Below, piece after piece: positions 7,959 to 17,082 of a stretch of 33,263 bases of DNA. Source of the stretch: an uncultured Lachnospiraceae bacterium (GTDB lineage Bacteria; Bacillota; Clostridia; Lachnospirales; Lachnospiraceae). The stretch's first letter is position 1, and each line of letters starts with the position of its first letter. The translations under genes and the position numbers were made by a program. The stretch is taken from positions 1-33,263 of the forward strand of contig CAMWHY010000018.1 in assembly GCA_947174185.1 (NCBI GenBank). The letters run 5' to 3'. The notes under the pieces are model-generated. The model saw only the letters and a program-made list of their open reading frames with translations, had not been told where the DNA came from and did no database searches.

Positions 7959-9186
7959 TTCTAACTAACTTCGGCTTATAATTCTCCTGCTCCAGCCTCG
8001 CCAGTATCCTCTGCTTATGCTCCACACCAAATGCCTCGATCGTGATCCGCAGTTCCACAGCAGCGTTACGATTGGTCGATACAAACTGGTTATGCTCCAG
8101 CTTAATGACATTGCCATTTTCTTCCGCAATAATGCCCGCCACTTTGCAAAGCTCGCCTGGCTTATCTGGCAATAGCACGGATACCGTAAAGATACGATCC
8201 CTAAAGATCAGACCCTGCTGAACCACCGAGGACATCGTTATGATATCCATATTGCCACCGCTTAAAATAGCCACAATCTTTTTATCTTTAACATCAAGAT
8301 GCTTGAGTGCAGCCGCCGTAAGAAGTCCGGAATTTTCCACGATCATCTTGTGGTTTTCCACCATATCCAAAAAAGAAACGATCAGCTCCTCATCCTCCAC
8401 GGTGATGATATCATCCAGATTATCCTGAATATACGAAAAAATCTTCGATCCGGGCGTCTTGACCGCCGTACCGTCAGCAATTGTATTGACCTGTGGCAGC
8501 GTCGTCACCTCACCGCGATTAATAGACGCTTTCATGCAGGCAGCCCCCGCAGGCTCCACGCCGATTACTTTGATCTTCGGATTTAACATCTTTGCCAGAG
8601 TGGATACACCCGCAGCCAGTCCACCACCGCCGATGGGAACTAAAATATAATCTACCAGCGGAAGCTCCTTGACGATCTCCATCGCTATCGTCCCCTGGCC
8701 TGTCGCAACCGCCAGATCATCAAAGGGATGAATAAATGTGTATCCATGTTCCTCCGCCAGTTCGTATGCACGTGCGCATGCCTCATCATATACGTCGCCA
8801 TACAGAACCACCTCTGCACCAAAATTCTTTGTACGGTTCACCTTGATCAAAGGTGTCGTTGTCGGCATAACGATCGTCGCCTTCATATGATTGCGCTGCG
8901 CCGCATAAGCAACACCCTGCGCATGATTTCCCGCAGAAGCAGTGATCACTCCTCTTTTTTTCTCTTCTTCGGACAACGTGCTGGTCTTATAATATGCGCC
9001 CCTGACCTTATAAGCTCCCGTAAACTGCAGGTTCTCCGGTTTGAAAAATATTTTATTGCCTGTTAGATTGCTGAAATACTCGCTATAGACCAGCTTCGTC
9101 TCCAGCGTTACCTGCTTTACGATCTCGGATGCCTCCTCAAATTTCTCCAGTGTCAGCATTCTTTCTTCCATTTCATTCGTATCCAT
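7948..9186 (-). CDS. ilvA: Threonine ammonia-lyase (PLP-dependent, C-terminal ACT domain)
   Basis: PENLQFTGAYKVRGAYYK (PLP Lys region), SAGNHAQGVAYAA, PIGGGGLAAGVS, C-terminal VLLPDKPGELCKVAGIIAEENGNV ACT domain; gene symbol could equally be tdcB. Confidence 0.93.
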   Translation of the reverse strand: MDTNEMEERMLTLEKFEEASEIVKQVTLETKLVYSEYFSNLTGNKIFFKPENLQFTGAYKVRGAYYKTSTLSEEEKKRGVITASAGNHAQGVAYAAQRNHMKATIVMPTTTPLIKVNRTKNFGAEVVLYGDVYDEACARAYELAEEHGYTFIHPFDDLAVATGQGTIAMEIVKELPLVDYILVPIGGGGLAAGVSTLAKMLNPKIKVIGVEPAGAACMKASINRGEVTTLPQVNTIADGTAVKTPGSKIFSYIQDNLDDIITVEDEELIVSFLDMVENHKMIVENSGLLTAAALKHLDVKDKKIVAILSGGNMDIITMSSVVQQGLIFRDRIFTVSVLLPDKPGELCKVAGIIAEENGNVIKLEHNQFVSTNRNAAVELRITIEAFGVEHKQRILARLEQENYKPKLVRTNI

Positions 9187-9314
9187 ATGATGACCCGCCT
9201 TTCATAGTTTTCTTTACCTTATTACAACCATTTATTTTCGCTTTTTCTATCCCATTACTTTTCTTTCAATTATATTTTCTCTCATTTTATTTAGCCATGA
9301 TACAGCGCCTTATT

Positions 9315-10574
9315 TTATTCTCCAATTTCTTCCTCGTCTTCGCTCAAATCCACATCAAACAACGCATCTACAAAACGGTCAGAATCAAATTTCTGAAGAT
9401 CTTCAATCTTCTCTCCCACACCGATATATTTCACCGGAATACCAAGTTCCGACTGGATAGCAACCGCAATCCCGCCTTTGGCAGTACCGTCCATCTTTGT
9501 CAGTATGATCCCCGTCAAATCTGCCGCTTCGGAAAATTCTTTCGCCTGCATCAGCGCATTCTGACCGGTAGTAGCATCCAGCACAATCAGATTTTCTCTG
9601 TGGGCTCCCGGAAATTCCCGGTCAATGATCCGGTTCATCTTCTTTAATTCTTCCATCAGATTCTTCTTATTATGCAGACGTCCCGCAGTATCACAAAGTA
9701 AGACATCTGCCTTTCTCGCCTTTGCCGCATTGATCCCGTCAAAGATCACGCTTGCCGGATCAGCACCTTCCACACCACCTATCATTTCTACGCCGCTTCG
9801 CCTTGACCACTCCGCCAACTGCTCTCCTGCAGCCGCACGGAACGTATCTGCCGCCGCAATCAGCACGTGCCTTCCCTGTGCCTTTAAGATCGCTGCCAGC
9901 TTACCGATTGAAGTCGTCTTTCCGACGCCGTTTACCCCAATCACAAACACGATGGAACGCTTCTGTTCAAATTCATATGCCGTCTCTTCCACACGCATCT
10001 GATCCTTAATGGTCTGAACCAGCAGCGTCTTACAGTCCTCCGGTTTGGAGATATGCTGCTCCTTTACCTTCTGTTTCAAGGCATCAATGATCTCCTCCGT
10101 TGCATGAACGCCGATATCTCCCATGATAAGGATCTCTTCGAGCTCCTCATAAAATTCTTCATCAATCTTTGTAAATCCGCTGAATACAGCATCTATGCCG
10201 GAAACAATATTATTTCTGGTTTTTGTCAAACCTTCCTTCAGACGTGTAAAAAAACCTGTCTTCTTTTTAGGCTGTTCTTCCTCTGCTGCCGAATCGTCTA
10301 TCCCTAATGCATCCTCTCCGTCCGTATCATTTTTTGAAGCAGCTTCCTCCGTTTTGCTCATGTCTACACTATTTTCTTCTATTTTGGGCAATCCTTCTGG
10401 GAGCTCTCTCAATATCTCTTCTGGATTTTCCTCAGATATCCCTTCCAGATTCTCCTCCAATATCCCTTCTGCGTTTTCCCCGGATATTCCTTCTGTATTT
10501 TCTTCAGACATTTCTTCTATATCTTTCTCAGATATTTTTTCTGAATCTTTCTTCTTCCCAAAACCAAACAGCAT
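9315..10574 (-). CDS. ftsY: Signal recognition particle receptor FtsY
   Basis: GVNGVGKTTSIGKLA, DTFRAAAGEQLAEW, DTAGRLHNKKNLMEEL, acidic N-terminal region. Confidence 0.97.
   Translation of the reverse strand: MLFGFGKKKDSEKISEKDIEEMSEENTEGISGENAEGILEENLEGISEENPEEILRELPEGLPKIEENSVDMSKTEEAASKNDTDGEDALGIDDSAAEEEQPKKKTGFFTRLKEGLTKTRNNIVSGIDAVFSGFTKIDEEFYEELEEILIMGDIGVHATEEIIDALKQKVKEQHISKPEDCKTLLVQTIKDQMRVEETAYEFEQKRSIVFVIGVNGVGKTTSIGKLAAILKAQGRHVLIAAADTFRAAAGEQLAEWSRRSGVEMIGGVEGADPASVIFDGINAAKARKADVLLCDTAGRLHNKKNLMEELKKMNRIIDREFPGAHRENLIVLDATTGQNALMQAKEFSEAADLTGIILTKMDGTAKGGIAVAIQSELGIPVKYIGVGEKIEDLQKFDSDRFVDALFDVDLSEDEEEIGE
10374..10541. repeat. Degenerate 24-bp (8-aa) tandem repeat inside the ftsY N-terminus
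   Basis: EKISEKDI/EEMSEENT/EGISGENA/EGILEENL/EGISEENP/EEILRELP/EGLPKIEE. Confidence 0.8.
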
Positions 10575-10641
10575 CCGGTCAATCTCCTTTCTAAATCACT
10601 GCCGCTTAAACAATGTTACATTTTATAAAATTACACTTTGC

Positions 10642-11007
10642 CTACATGATCCACTTCAATCGAATAGGATATATCTCAATTACAAAATGCGCTTCTTTCA
10701 TATCCGTTGACGGATGAAGTTCCGCAACATCTACATTGACGCCATTCAGCGTCGTCTTATCAAAGTCGTCACATTCACCATAAACAATATACTGGGCAAA
10801 TATATACTCAATATATCCGTCTTCCTCCGGTTCAAGAGGTCCGGTTTCAAATGGCTTTTCAATATCAACTCCCATATTCAGCAGATAATCTGCAATCAGC
10901 GGATAGGAGGAATTGATTTGCTCAATGTAATTCCGGCAATAAGCACATTGGCATAAATCATCCGTACTCAATTGTTCATAGTATTCTCTCGTCTTTACCA
11001 CATTCAT
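10642..11007 (-). CDS. Small conserved-looking protein of unknown function, Cys-rich N-terminus
   Basis: 121-aa ORF between smc and ftsY; MNVVKTREYYEQLSTDDLCQCAYCRNYIEQINSSYP... Confidence 0.8.
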   Translation of the reverse strand: MNVVKTREYYEQLSTDDLCQCAYCRNYIEQINSSYPLIADYLLNMGVDIEKPFETGPLEPEEDGYIEYIFAQYIVYGECDDFDKTTLNGVNVDVAELHPSTDMKEAHFVIEIYPIRLKWIM

Positions 11008-11013
11008 GTACGG

Positions 11014-14000
11014 CTAATCCAATTCCTTATCAATCAGATTTACGCTCACCAATGCCGAAACGCCCTTCTCCTGCATGGTAATACCATACAGCCTGTCAGC
11101 CTTCTCCATCGTTCCACGTCGGTGCGTAATCACAATAAACTGCGTATGTTTTGTCAGCTTATGTAGATACTGTGCAAATCTGCCGACATTACTCTCATCC
11201 AATGCCGCCTCAATCTCATCCAGCAGGCAGAACGGTGATGGTTTCAGATTCTGGATGGCAAACAACAGCGCAATCGCCGCAAGGGATTTCTCCCCACCGG
11301 ACAGCTGCATCATATTCTGCAGCTTCTTCCCCGGCGGCTGTGCGATGATCCGGATGCCTGCCTCTAAAATATCCTCATCCTCCATCAGTTCCAGCGTACC
11401 CTTACCGCCTCCAAACATCTCCTTAAATACCTTATCAAATTCTTTGCTGATCTCGGCAAATTTCTCCGTAAATTGTGCCCGCATTGCCTGATCCAGTTCC
11501 TCTATGATACCGATCAGCATTTTCTCCGCTTCCACCAGATCGTCATGCTGTTTTTTCAGGAAATCATACCGTTCCATCACCGCCTTATAATCTTCAATGG
11601 CATTAACGTTGACATCCCCAAGACGTTTGATACCGTCCTTTAACTCCGCCACGCTTCTCTTTAAAAACACAAGATCTGTCATCGTCTCATCGCGAAGCTC
11701 AGTAGCGTCCCTAAGTGTCAGCTCATACTCTGACCACATATAACCGGACAGTCCGTTTAAGGTATCCTCCAGTTTTTCCTTCTGGGTCTTCAGACGGTAG
11801 ATTTCCTTATCCAGTCCCGCGATCTTATCATTCAATTCCTCACGAAGTCCGAAGAACTGCTTCTGTTTGGACGTATATTCTTCTTTCTTCTCCTGCATCT
11901 CCTTTAAGCGGATCTCTGAATCTTCCTGCGTTGTATAGGAGGCGTCCATGGTCTGTTCCAGATTTTTAATATTCTCTTCCTTATCCGCAATATCCGCCTC
12001 GTTTTGTTTCGTCGCCTGCAGAACTTCTTCCCGTTCCGCTGCATACCGCGCCAGTTCTTCTTCCAGACGGTTCAGGTTCTGCTGTTCAAATTCCTGTTTC
12101 TGCAGCGCCTTCTCCACCTCGACATCCTGCTCTGCCACGGACGTTGCGTGGATCGATTCTTCCTCCCGCTTATTTTCCAGATTTCCCTGTTTTTCCGTAA
12201 TCTGCGCTTCTAATGTTTTCTCCTCTTTGGCAGAATCCTCCAGCTGTTGACTGATCTGTCCCTGCTGTTCCTTGATTTCACTGATCTGTTTTTCGATCTC
12301 CGCCTGCTCTGCTTTCAGATCGTCTACTCCATGCACGGTTTCATCGATCCTCTCCTGAGCCTTGATGAGGTTGAGTCTCGCTGTGTTCTGGGCGATAAAC
12401 TGATTCTGGATCTTCAGCTTGATCTCCTCAATTCCGATACGCAGCTTATTCCTTTCATCCTTGATCTGTTCGATCTGATCCAACAGCGTATTGATCTGTT
12501 TCAAAGAAGCCTTCACCTGCTTGTCCAGCTCATCCATCTCACGCCTTCGGCCCAAAAGATTGGAACTATTCTTATATGCACCGCCGCTGATCGCGCCGCC
12601 CGGTACTAAAAGCTCCCCATCCAGCGTAACCATTCGGATACCATAATCGTACTTTCTTGCAATCTTTAACGCCTGATCCACATGATCAATGACAACGATC
12701 CGTCCAAGCATCGCCTTAGCTACATTCCGATAATCCGGCTCTGTAGAAACGATCTCATCCGCCATGCCGATGACGCCCTTCTCCTCCAGAACTTCCGGCG
12801 TCTTAAATTCCTGCGGATGCTCAATACTTGTCAGCGGCAGGAAAGTAGCGCGTCCGAATTTATTCTCTTTGAGGTAATTGATCATCTCTTTCGCGGTTTT
12901 TTCATCCTTGGTAACGATATTCTGAATATTACCGCCCAGGGCAGTCTCTATGGCAGTCTCATATTTTTTTTCAACTTTAATGATATCTGCTACTACGCCA
13001 ACGATCCCCTTATTGCTCCCTTTGCATTCCATAACTTTACGGATGCTGTTACCATAGCCCTCGTATCGCTCCGTAAGATTAGTAATAGCCTCTAACTTTG
13101 TTTTATCCTGATGATATTGTACCTGAGCTTCCCGAAGCCGACGATCCGTTTCCCCAAGTTCATCATGGATCTGTCCGGCACGTTCTTCCTTTTTCTTCTG
13201 CTCGTAATTTAGTTCTTCAATCTCCTGATTGACTTTTTCAAATTCCTCTTTTAATCGGGCTGCAATCTCCTGCTGTTCCTCTTCATTAGATTTCGCTTGC
13301 AGGAATTTAGAATTCAGTTCTGAACGCCGGATAGCGATCTGCTCCAGCATCGTGTCATAACGCTCCTTTTTAGAGCGGATGGTGGCACGCTCATTGAGCG
13401 TCTCGATAATCCGGTTTTTATCCTTCTCAATGGACTCATTGATTTCTTCGATTTCTCCCTGAACCTTCTGCAAAGCCTCTCTTACAACATTACGTTTTGT
13501 TTCCAGTTCCCGAAGCGTCTCGTCTGCCTGTCCCTTACTTTCCGCAAGCAGGGCGCATTCCTTTTCCTTTTGACCGATATTTTCCTCAATACTGCCAAGC
13601 CTTGTCTTAAAATGCTCCATATTATTCTTCGCAGAATTGATCTGCTCTTTTAAGACATTGATTTCACCGATCAACTTTGTCCTGATGGAACTGGTATTAC
13701 TCAGGGAATTGCGCGTCTCCTCGATCGACTTCTCAAGTTCTTCGATCTTTTCCTGCATTTCATCGTATTCCTGCCGGATATTTTCAAACCGTTTACTGTT
13801 CTCCTGATATTCGTCCCCTGCAATCTTCAATTTCTCAGTGACAGCATCCATCTGCTCTGTTGTATGCGCATTTTCCAAAAGGAAATAATTCACATCCAGC
13901 TTTTTCAGTTCCTCTTTTTTCTTAAGATATTCCCTTGCCTTTTCTGACTGCTTCTCTAATGGTCCGATCTGTTTTTCCAATTCTGCAAGAATATCATTGA

Positions 14001-14571
14001 CACGAATCAGATTCTGTTTCTCATCCTCCAGTTTTTTCTGTGAAGTACTTTTTCTTTTTTTATATTTAACGATCCCCGCCGCTTCGTCAAACAGTTCCCG
14101 TCTTTCCTCCGGCTTACCACTTAGGATCTTATCGATCTGCCCCTGTCCGATAATGGAATATCCTTCCTTACCAATACCAGTATCATAAAACAATTCATAT
14201 ACATCCTTTAAGCGGCACACTGTTCCATTTAACAGATATTCACTTTCTCCGGAACGATACAGCTTTCTCGCAACCGTCACCTCATCATAAGAAATATTCA
14301 GCTGATGATCCGCATTATCCAACGTGATCGCCACATAAGCATAGCCCAATGGTTTTCTCTGCTCTGTACCCGAAAAAATAACATCCTGCATGGATGCTCC
14401 CCGAAGCTGCTTAATCTTCTGTTCTCCCAAAACCCATCTGACCGCATCCGCGACATTGGACTTACCACTGCCGTTCGGTCCTACGATACCGGTAATCCCA
14501 TTATGGAATTCAAATACAATTTTATTGGCAAATGATTTGAATCCCTGTATCTCAATACTTTTTAAATACAT
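11014..14571 (-). CDS. smc: Chromosome segregation protein SMC
   Basis: 1185 aa; N-terminal GPNGSGKSNVADAVRWVLGEQ, long coiled coils, hinge, C-terminal LSGGEKSLAAIALLFAI...CLLDEIEAALDE. Confidence 0.98.
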   Translation of the reverse strand: MYLKSIEIQGFKSFANKIVFEFHNGITGIVGPNGSGKSNVADAVRWVLGEQKIKQLRGASMQDVIFSGTEQRKPLGYAYVAITLDNADHQLNISYDEVTVARKLYRSGESEYLLNGTVCRLKDVYELFYDTGIGKEGYSIIGQGQIDKILSGKPEERRELFDEAAGIVKYKKRKSTSQKKLEDEKQNLIRVNDILAELEKQIGPLEKQSEKAREYLKKKEELKKLDVNYFLLENAHTTEQMDAVTEKLKIAGDEYQENSKRFENIRQEYDEMQEKIEELEKSIEETRNSLSNTSSIRTKLIGEINVLKEQINSAKNNMEHFKTRLGSIEENIGQKEKECALLAESKGQADETLRELETKRNVVREALQKVQGEIEEINESIEKDKNRIIETLNERATIRSKKERYDTMLEQIAIRRSELNSKFLQAKSNEEEQQEIAARLKEEFEKVNQEIEELNYEQKKKEERAGQIHDELGETDRRLREAQVQYHQDKTKLEAITNLTERYEGYGNSIRKVMECKGSNKGIVGVVADIIKVEKKYETAIETALGGNIQNIVTKDEKTAKEMINYLKENKFGRATFLPLTSIEHPQEFKTPEVLEEKGVIGMADEIVSTEPDYRNVAKAMLGRIVVIDHVDQALKIARKYDYGIRMVTLDGELLVPGGAISGGAYKNSSNLLGRRREMDELDKQVKASLKQINTLLDQIEQIKDERNKLRIGIEEIKLKIQNQFIAQNTARLNLIKAQERIDETVHGVDDLKAEQAEIEKQISEIKEQQGQISQQLEDSAKEEKTLEAQITEKQGNLENKREEESIHATSVAEQDVEVEKALQKQEFEQQNLNRLEEELARYAAEREEVLQATKQNEADIADKEENIKNLEQTMDASYTTQEDSEIRLKEMQEKKEEYTSKQKQFFGLREELNDKIAGLDKEIYRLKTQKEKLEDTLNGLSGYMWSEYELTLRDATELRDETMTDLVFLKRSVAELKDGIKRLGDVNVNAIEDYKAVMERYDFLKKQHDDLVEAEKMLIGIIEELDQAMRAQFTEKFAEISKEFDKVFKEMFGGGKGTLELMEDEDILEAGIRIIAQPPGKKLQNMMQLSGGEKSLAAIALLFAIQNLKPSPFCLLDEIEAALDESNVGRFAQYLHKLTKHTQFIVITHRRGTMEKADRLYGITMQEKGVSALVSVNLIDKELD

Positions 14572-14623
14572 ATGAACAGACCTTGTCCCTTTCCCAATTC
14601 CTTATCTTAAAAATTTTTGAAAT

Positions 14624-15319
14624 TTAATTATTCTTGAAATTTTTTAATGCCTCATACGCCGCCATCTGCTCTGCAGCCTTTTTATTTCTGCCACGTCCAA
14701 GACTGACCTTCTTCTGATCGATCATAAGTTCCACTTCAAATTCCTTCTCATGCTCCGGTCCGCGCTCACCGATCACCTGATACCGGATCGTACCATAACT
14801 TCCTGACTGCACCAGTTCCTGCAGTTCGGATTTATAATCTATAAACGCTTTTTCTTTTTCCTCTATATTTGTCAGGATATACTGCATGATGAAATGGCTG
14901 GCCGCTTTTTCGCCGCCGTCCAGATACAGCGCGCCGATCAATGCCTCCATAGCGTCAGAGACAACAGACGGCTTTTTACTTCCCCCATTTGCCTTTTCCC
15001 CTTTTCCAAGAAAAATAAAATCACCCAGATCGATCTTTTCTGCCGCAGATGCCAGGGCAGATTCACATACCAAAGAAGCCCGCATCTTCGACAACTGTCC
15101 CTCCGGCACCTTAGGATACTGCCGGAACAGATAAATACTGCTTGCCTGCTCTAAAACCGCATCTCCCAAAAACTCAAGCCTTTCATTGCAATTGATCTTT
15201 CTAATCGACCTTTCGTTGGCATAGGAGCTGTGCGTCAATGCCTCCCTGACCAGATCCTTCTCCTGGAAGTGATATCCAATCCGGTCTTCCAGCTCTTTGA
15301 TCCTGCTTTCCTCATCCAT
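14624..15319 (-). CDS. rnc: Ribonuclease III
   Basis: NERLEFLGDAVLEQ signature, DAMEALIGALYLDGG, C-terminal dsRBD. Confidence 0.97.
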   Translation of the reverse strand: MDEESRIKELEDRIGYHFQEKDLVREALTHSSYANERSIRKINCNERLEFLGDAVLEQASSIYLFRQYPKVPEGQLSKMRASLVCESALASAAEKIDLGDFIFLGKGEKANGGSKKPSVVSDAMEALIGALYLDGGEKAASHFIMQYILTNIEEKEKAFIDYKSELQELVQSGSYGTIRYQVIGERGPEHEKEFEVELMIDQKKVSLGRGRNKKAAEQMAAYEALKNFKNN

Positions 15320-15377
15320 ATCAATCCTCTATGTCCTCTAATTTTTACTTCATCGACCACCTATCCGGCATTACCAG

Positions 15378-15608
15378 TCACTCCATCTGTTCCTGCATCA
15401 CACGGACAGCATCTGCCACGGTAACGATCTTGTCCAGATCGACTGCCCGAAATTTTTTCTCCGTTTCCTTTTCTATATACTGCATCATCTGCATCATATC
15501 TATAGAGTCTGCTCCCAGATCCAAATCAAACTTACTCTCCATGGAGATTTCCGTCTCATATACCTGAAGCACTCTTAAAATCGCTTCCTTTAGTATCTTA
15601 TATTCCAT
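15378..15608 (-). CDS. acpP: Acyl carrier protein
   Basis: MEYKILKEAILRVLQVYE...LGADSIDMMQMMQYIEKE (DSxD phosphopantetheine site variant); ORF-track start at 15614 is TTG. Confidence 0.9.
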   Translation of the reverse strand: MEYKILKEAILRVLQVYETEISMESKFDLDLGADSIDMMQMMQYIEKETEKKFRAVDLDKIVTVADAVRVMQEQME

Positions 15609-15610
15609 TA

Positions 15611-16624
15611 TCAATCATTTCCTATCATTAGTTGTTGTCTGATCTTTCCATTGATATCCTGCTCTTTAAATGTCCTACACTGCAACAGGGAATTTTTGAT
15701 TTCAACCGATTCCGAACTACCATGCGTCTTGACCACCAGTCCGTTTAATCCAAGCAGGGGTGCACCGCCGTGCTCCTTCGTACTAAAGGATTTCAAGGTA
15801 TCTTTCAAGGTAGGCAGCGCCAAAGCTGCACCAATCTTGCTCTTTAAGTTGCTCTTTAAGCCCTCCTTAATCTTCTGAACCAATACGCTCGCTGTTCCCT
15901 CATACAGCTTTAATATAACGTTACCAACAAACGCTTCGCAGACAATGACATCCGCATATCCATTGGGAATCTCTCTTGCCTCAATACTTCCGATAAAATT
16001 AATATCATCGCACGCCTTTAATAATGGAAATGTCTCCTTTACCAGCAGATTACCTTTTTCCTCTTCTGCGCCAATATTAACGATGGCAACCCTCGGCTTT
16101 TCTATTTTTAGTACATGCTCACAATAGATACTTCCCATCTTGGCAAACTGAACCAGATTATTAGGCTTTGCATCTACATTCGCACCACAGTCAATCAAAA
16201 GGGAGCATCCGCTGGCAGTAGGAATGACGGGTGCCAATGGAGCACGGTCAATGCCCTTGATTCTTCCAACGATCAGTTGTCCACCCACCAAAATCGCACC
16301 GCTGCTTCCTGCAGAGACAAAAGCGTCACAGGTTCCGTTTTTCACCAGATAAAGAGCTTTTACAATCGATGACTCTTTCTTTTTCCTAATCGCCATAACT
16401 GGTGGTTCAGCTGTCTCAATCACCTCGTCTGCAGGTACGATCAGCATACGTCTGTCATCGTATTGATATTTGCCCAGTTCTTCCTGAATCGTCTTCTCCC
16501 TGCCAACCAGATAGACTACCAGATCCTCCGATTCCGCCAACGCGTCAACAGCGCCCTTGACAATCTCCACAGGCGCATTATCGCCTCCCATAGCATCCAA
16601 TGCAACTTTTACAACTTGACCCAT
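15611..16624 (-). CDS. plsX: Phosphate acyltransferase PlsX
   Basis: VKVALDAMGGDNAPVEIVKGAVDA..., upstream of acpP and rnc; start at MGQVVKVAL. Confidence 0.96.
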   Translation of the reverse strand: MGQVVKVALDAMGGDNAPVEIVKGAVDALAESEDLVVYLVGREKTIQEELGKYQYDDRRMLIVPADEVIETAEPPVMAIRKKKESSIVKALYLVKNGTCDAFVSAGSSGAILVGGQLIVGRIKGIDRAPLAPVIPTASGCSLLIDCGANVDAKPNNLVQFAKMGSIYCEHVLKIEKPRVAIVNIGAEEEKGNLLVKETFPLLKACDDINFIGSIEAREIPNGYADVIVCEAFVGNVILKLYEGTASVLVQKIKEGLKSNLKSKIGAALALPTLKDTLKSFSTKEHGGAPLLGLNGLVVKTHGSSESVEIKNSLLQCRTFKEQDINGKIRQQLMIGND

Positions 16625-16674
16625 TTTTCTATACCTCGTTCTTTTTATTGCATACGCGTAAAAACTCATCTTCT

Positions 16675-16703
16675 ATAATACTAAAAAAAGCAAGAAAAAT
16701 CAA
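16675..16703 (-). promoter_or_regulatory. Candidate sigma-A promoter for the plsX operon
   Basis: Minus strand TTGATT (16698-16703) - 17 bp - TATTAT (16675-16680). Confidence 0.6.
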
Positions 16704-16728
16704 GAAATTTTGCAACTGGTATAAAGTA

Positions 16729-16761
16729 AAAAAGAGCCTTCCCTATGGGAAAACTCTTTTT
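16729..16761 (-). terminator. Rho-independent terminator downstream of rpmF
   Basis: aaaaagag-cc-ttccc-tat-gggaa-aa-ctcttttt stem-loop with a T run on the minus strand, between the rpmF stop and plsX promoter. Confidence 0.75.
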
Positions 16762-16797
16762 GTATCATTCCAAAACAATACGGATCTTAGAAATCCA

Positions 16798-16977
16798 TTA
16801 ATCAACAGAAATGATCTCTTTCTTATTATATGCGCCACATGCCTTGCATACCCTGTGAGGAACCATCAAAGCACCACACTTGCTGCATTTAACTAATGTA
16901 GGAGCGCTCATCTTCCAGTTTGCTCTTCTTTTATCTCTTCTTCCCTTGGAAGATTTATTCTTAGGACAAATTGACAT
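16798..16977 (-). CDS. rpmF: 50S ribosomal protein L32
   Basis: Not in the ORF track (59 aa). Translation MSICPKNKSSKGRRDKRRANWKMSAPTLVKCSKCGALMVPHRVCKACGAYNKKEIISVD with CxxC...CxxC; AGGAGGTG ribosome-binding site. Confidence 0.97.
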   Translation of the reverse strand: MSICPKNKSSKGRRDKRRANWKMSAPTLVKCSKCGALMVPHRVCKACGAYNKKEIISVD

Positions 16978-17037
16978 CTCATTACACCTCCTGCCGTATC
17001 TTTTTCTTGCAACCTGTTTCTAAACCACACTTATGAT

Positions 17038-17066
17038 ATTATAACCATGTCCATACCATTTGTCAA
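17038..17066 (-). promoter_or_regulatory. Perfect-consensus sigma-A promoter for rpmF
   Basis: Minus strand TTGACA (17061-17066) - 17 bp - TATAAT (17038-17043). Confidence 0.9.
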
Positions 17067-17082
17067 CAAAATTTTCGAATAT

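Noticed and set aside
10195-10710. 171-aa Ser/Pro-rich plus-strand ORF opposite ftsY
   Set aside because: Its repetitive sequence is only the antisense reading of the ftsY N-terminal 24-bp repeats.
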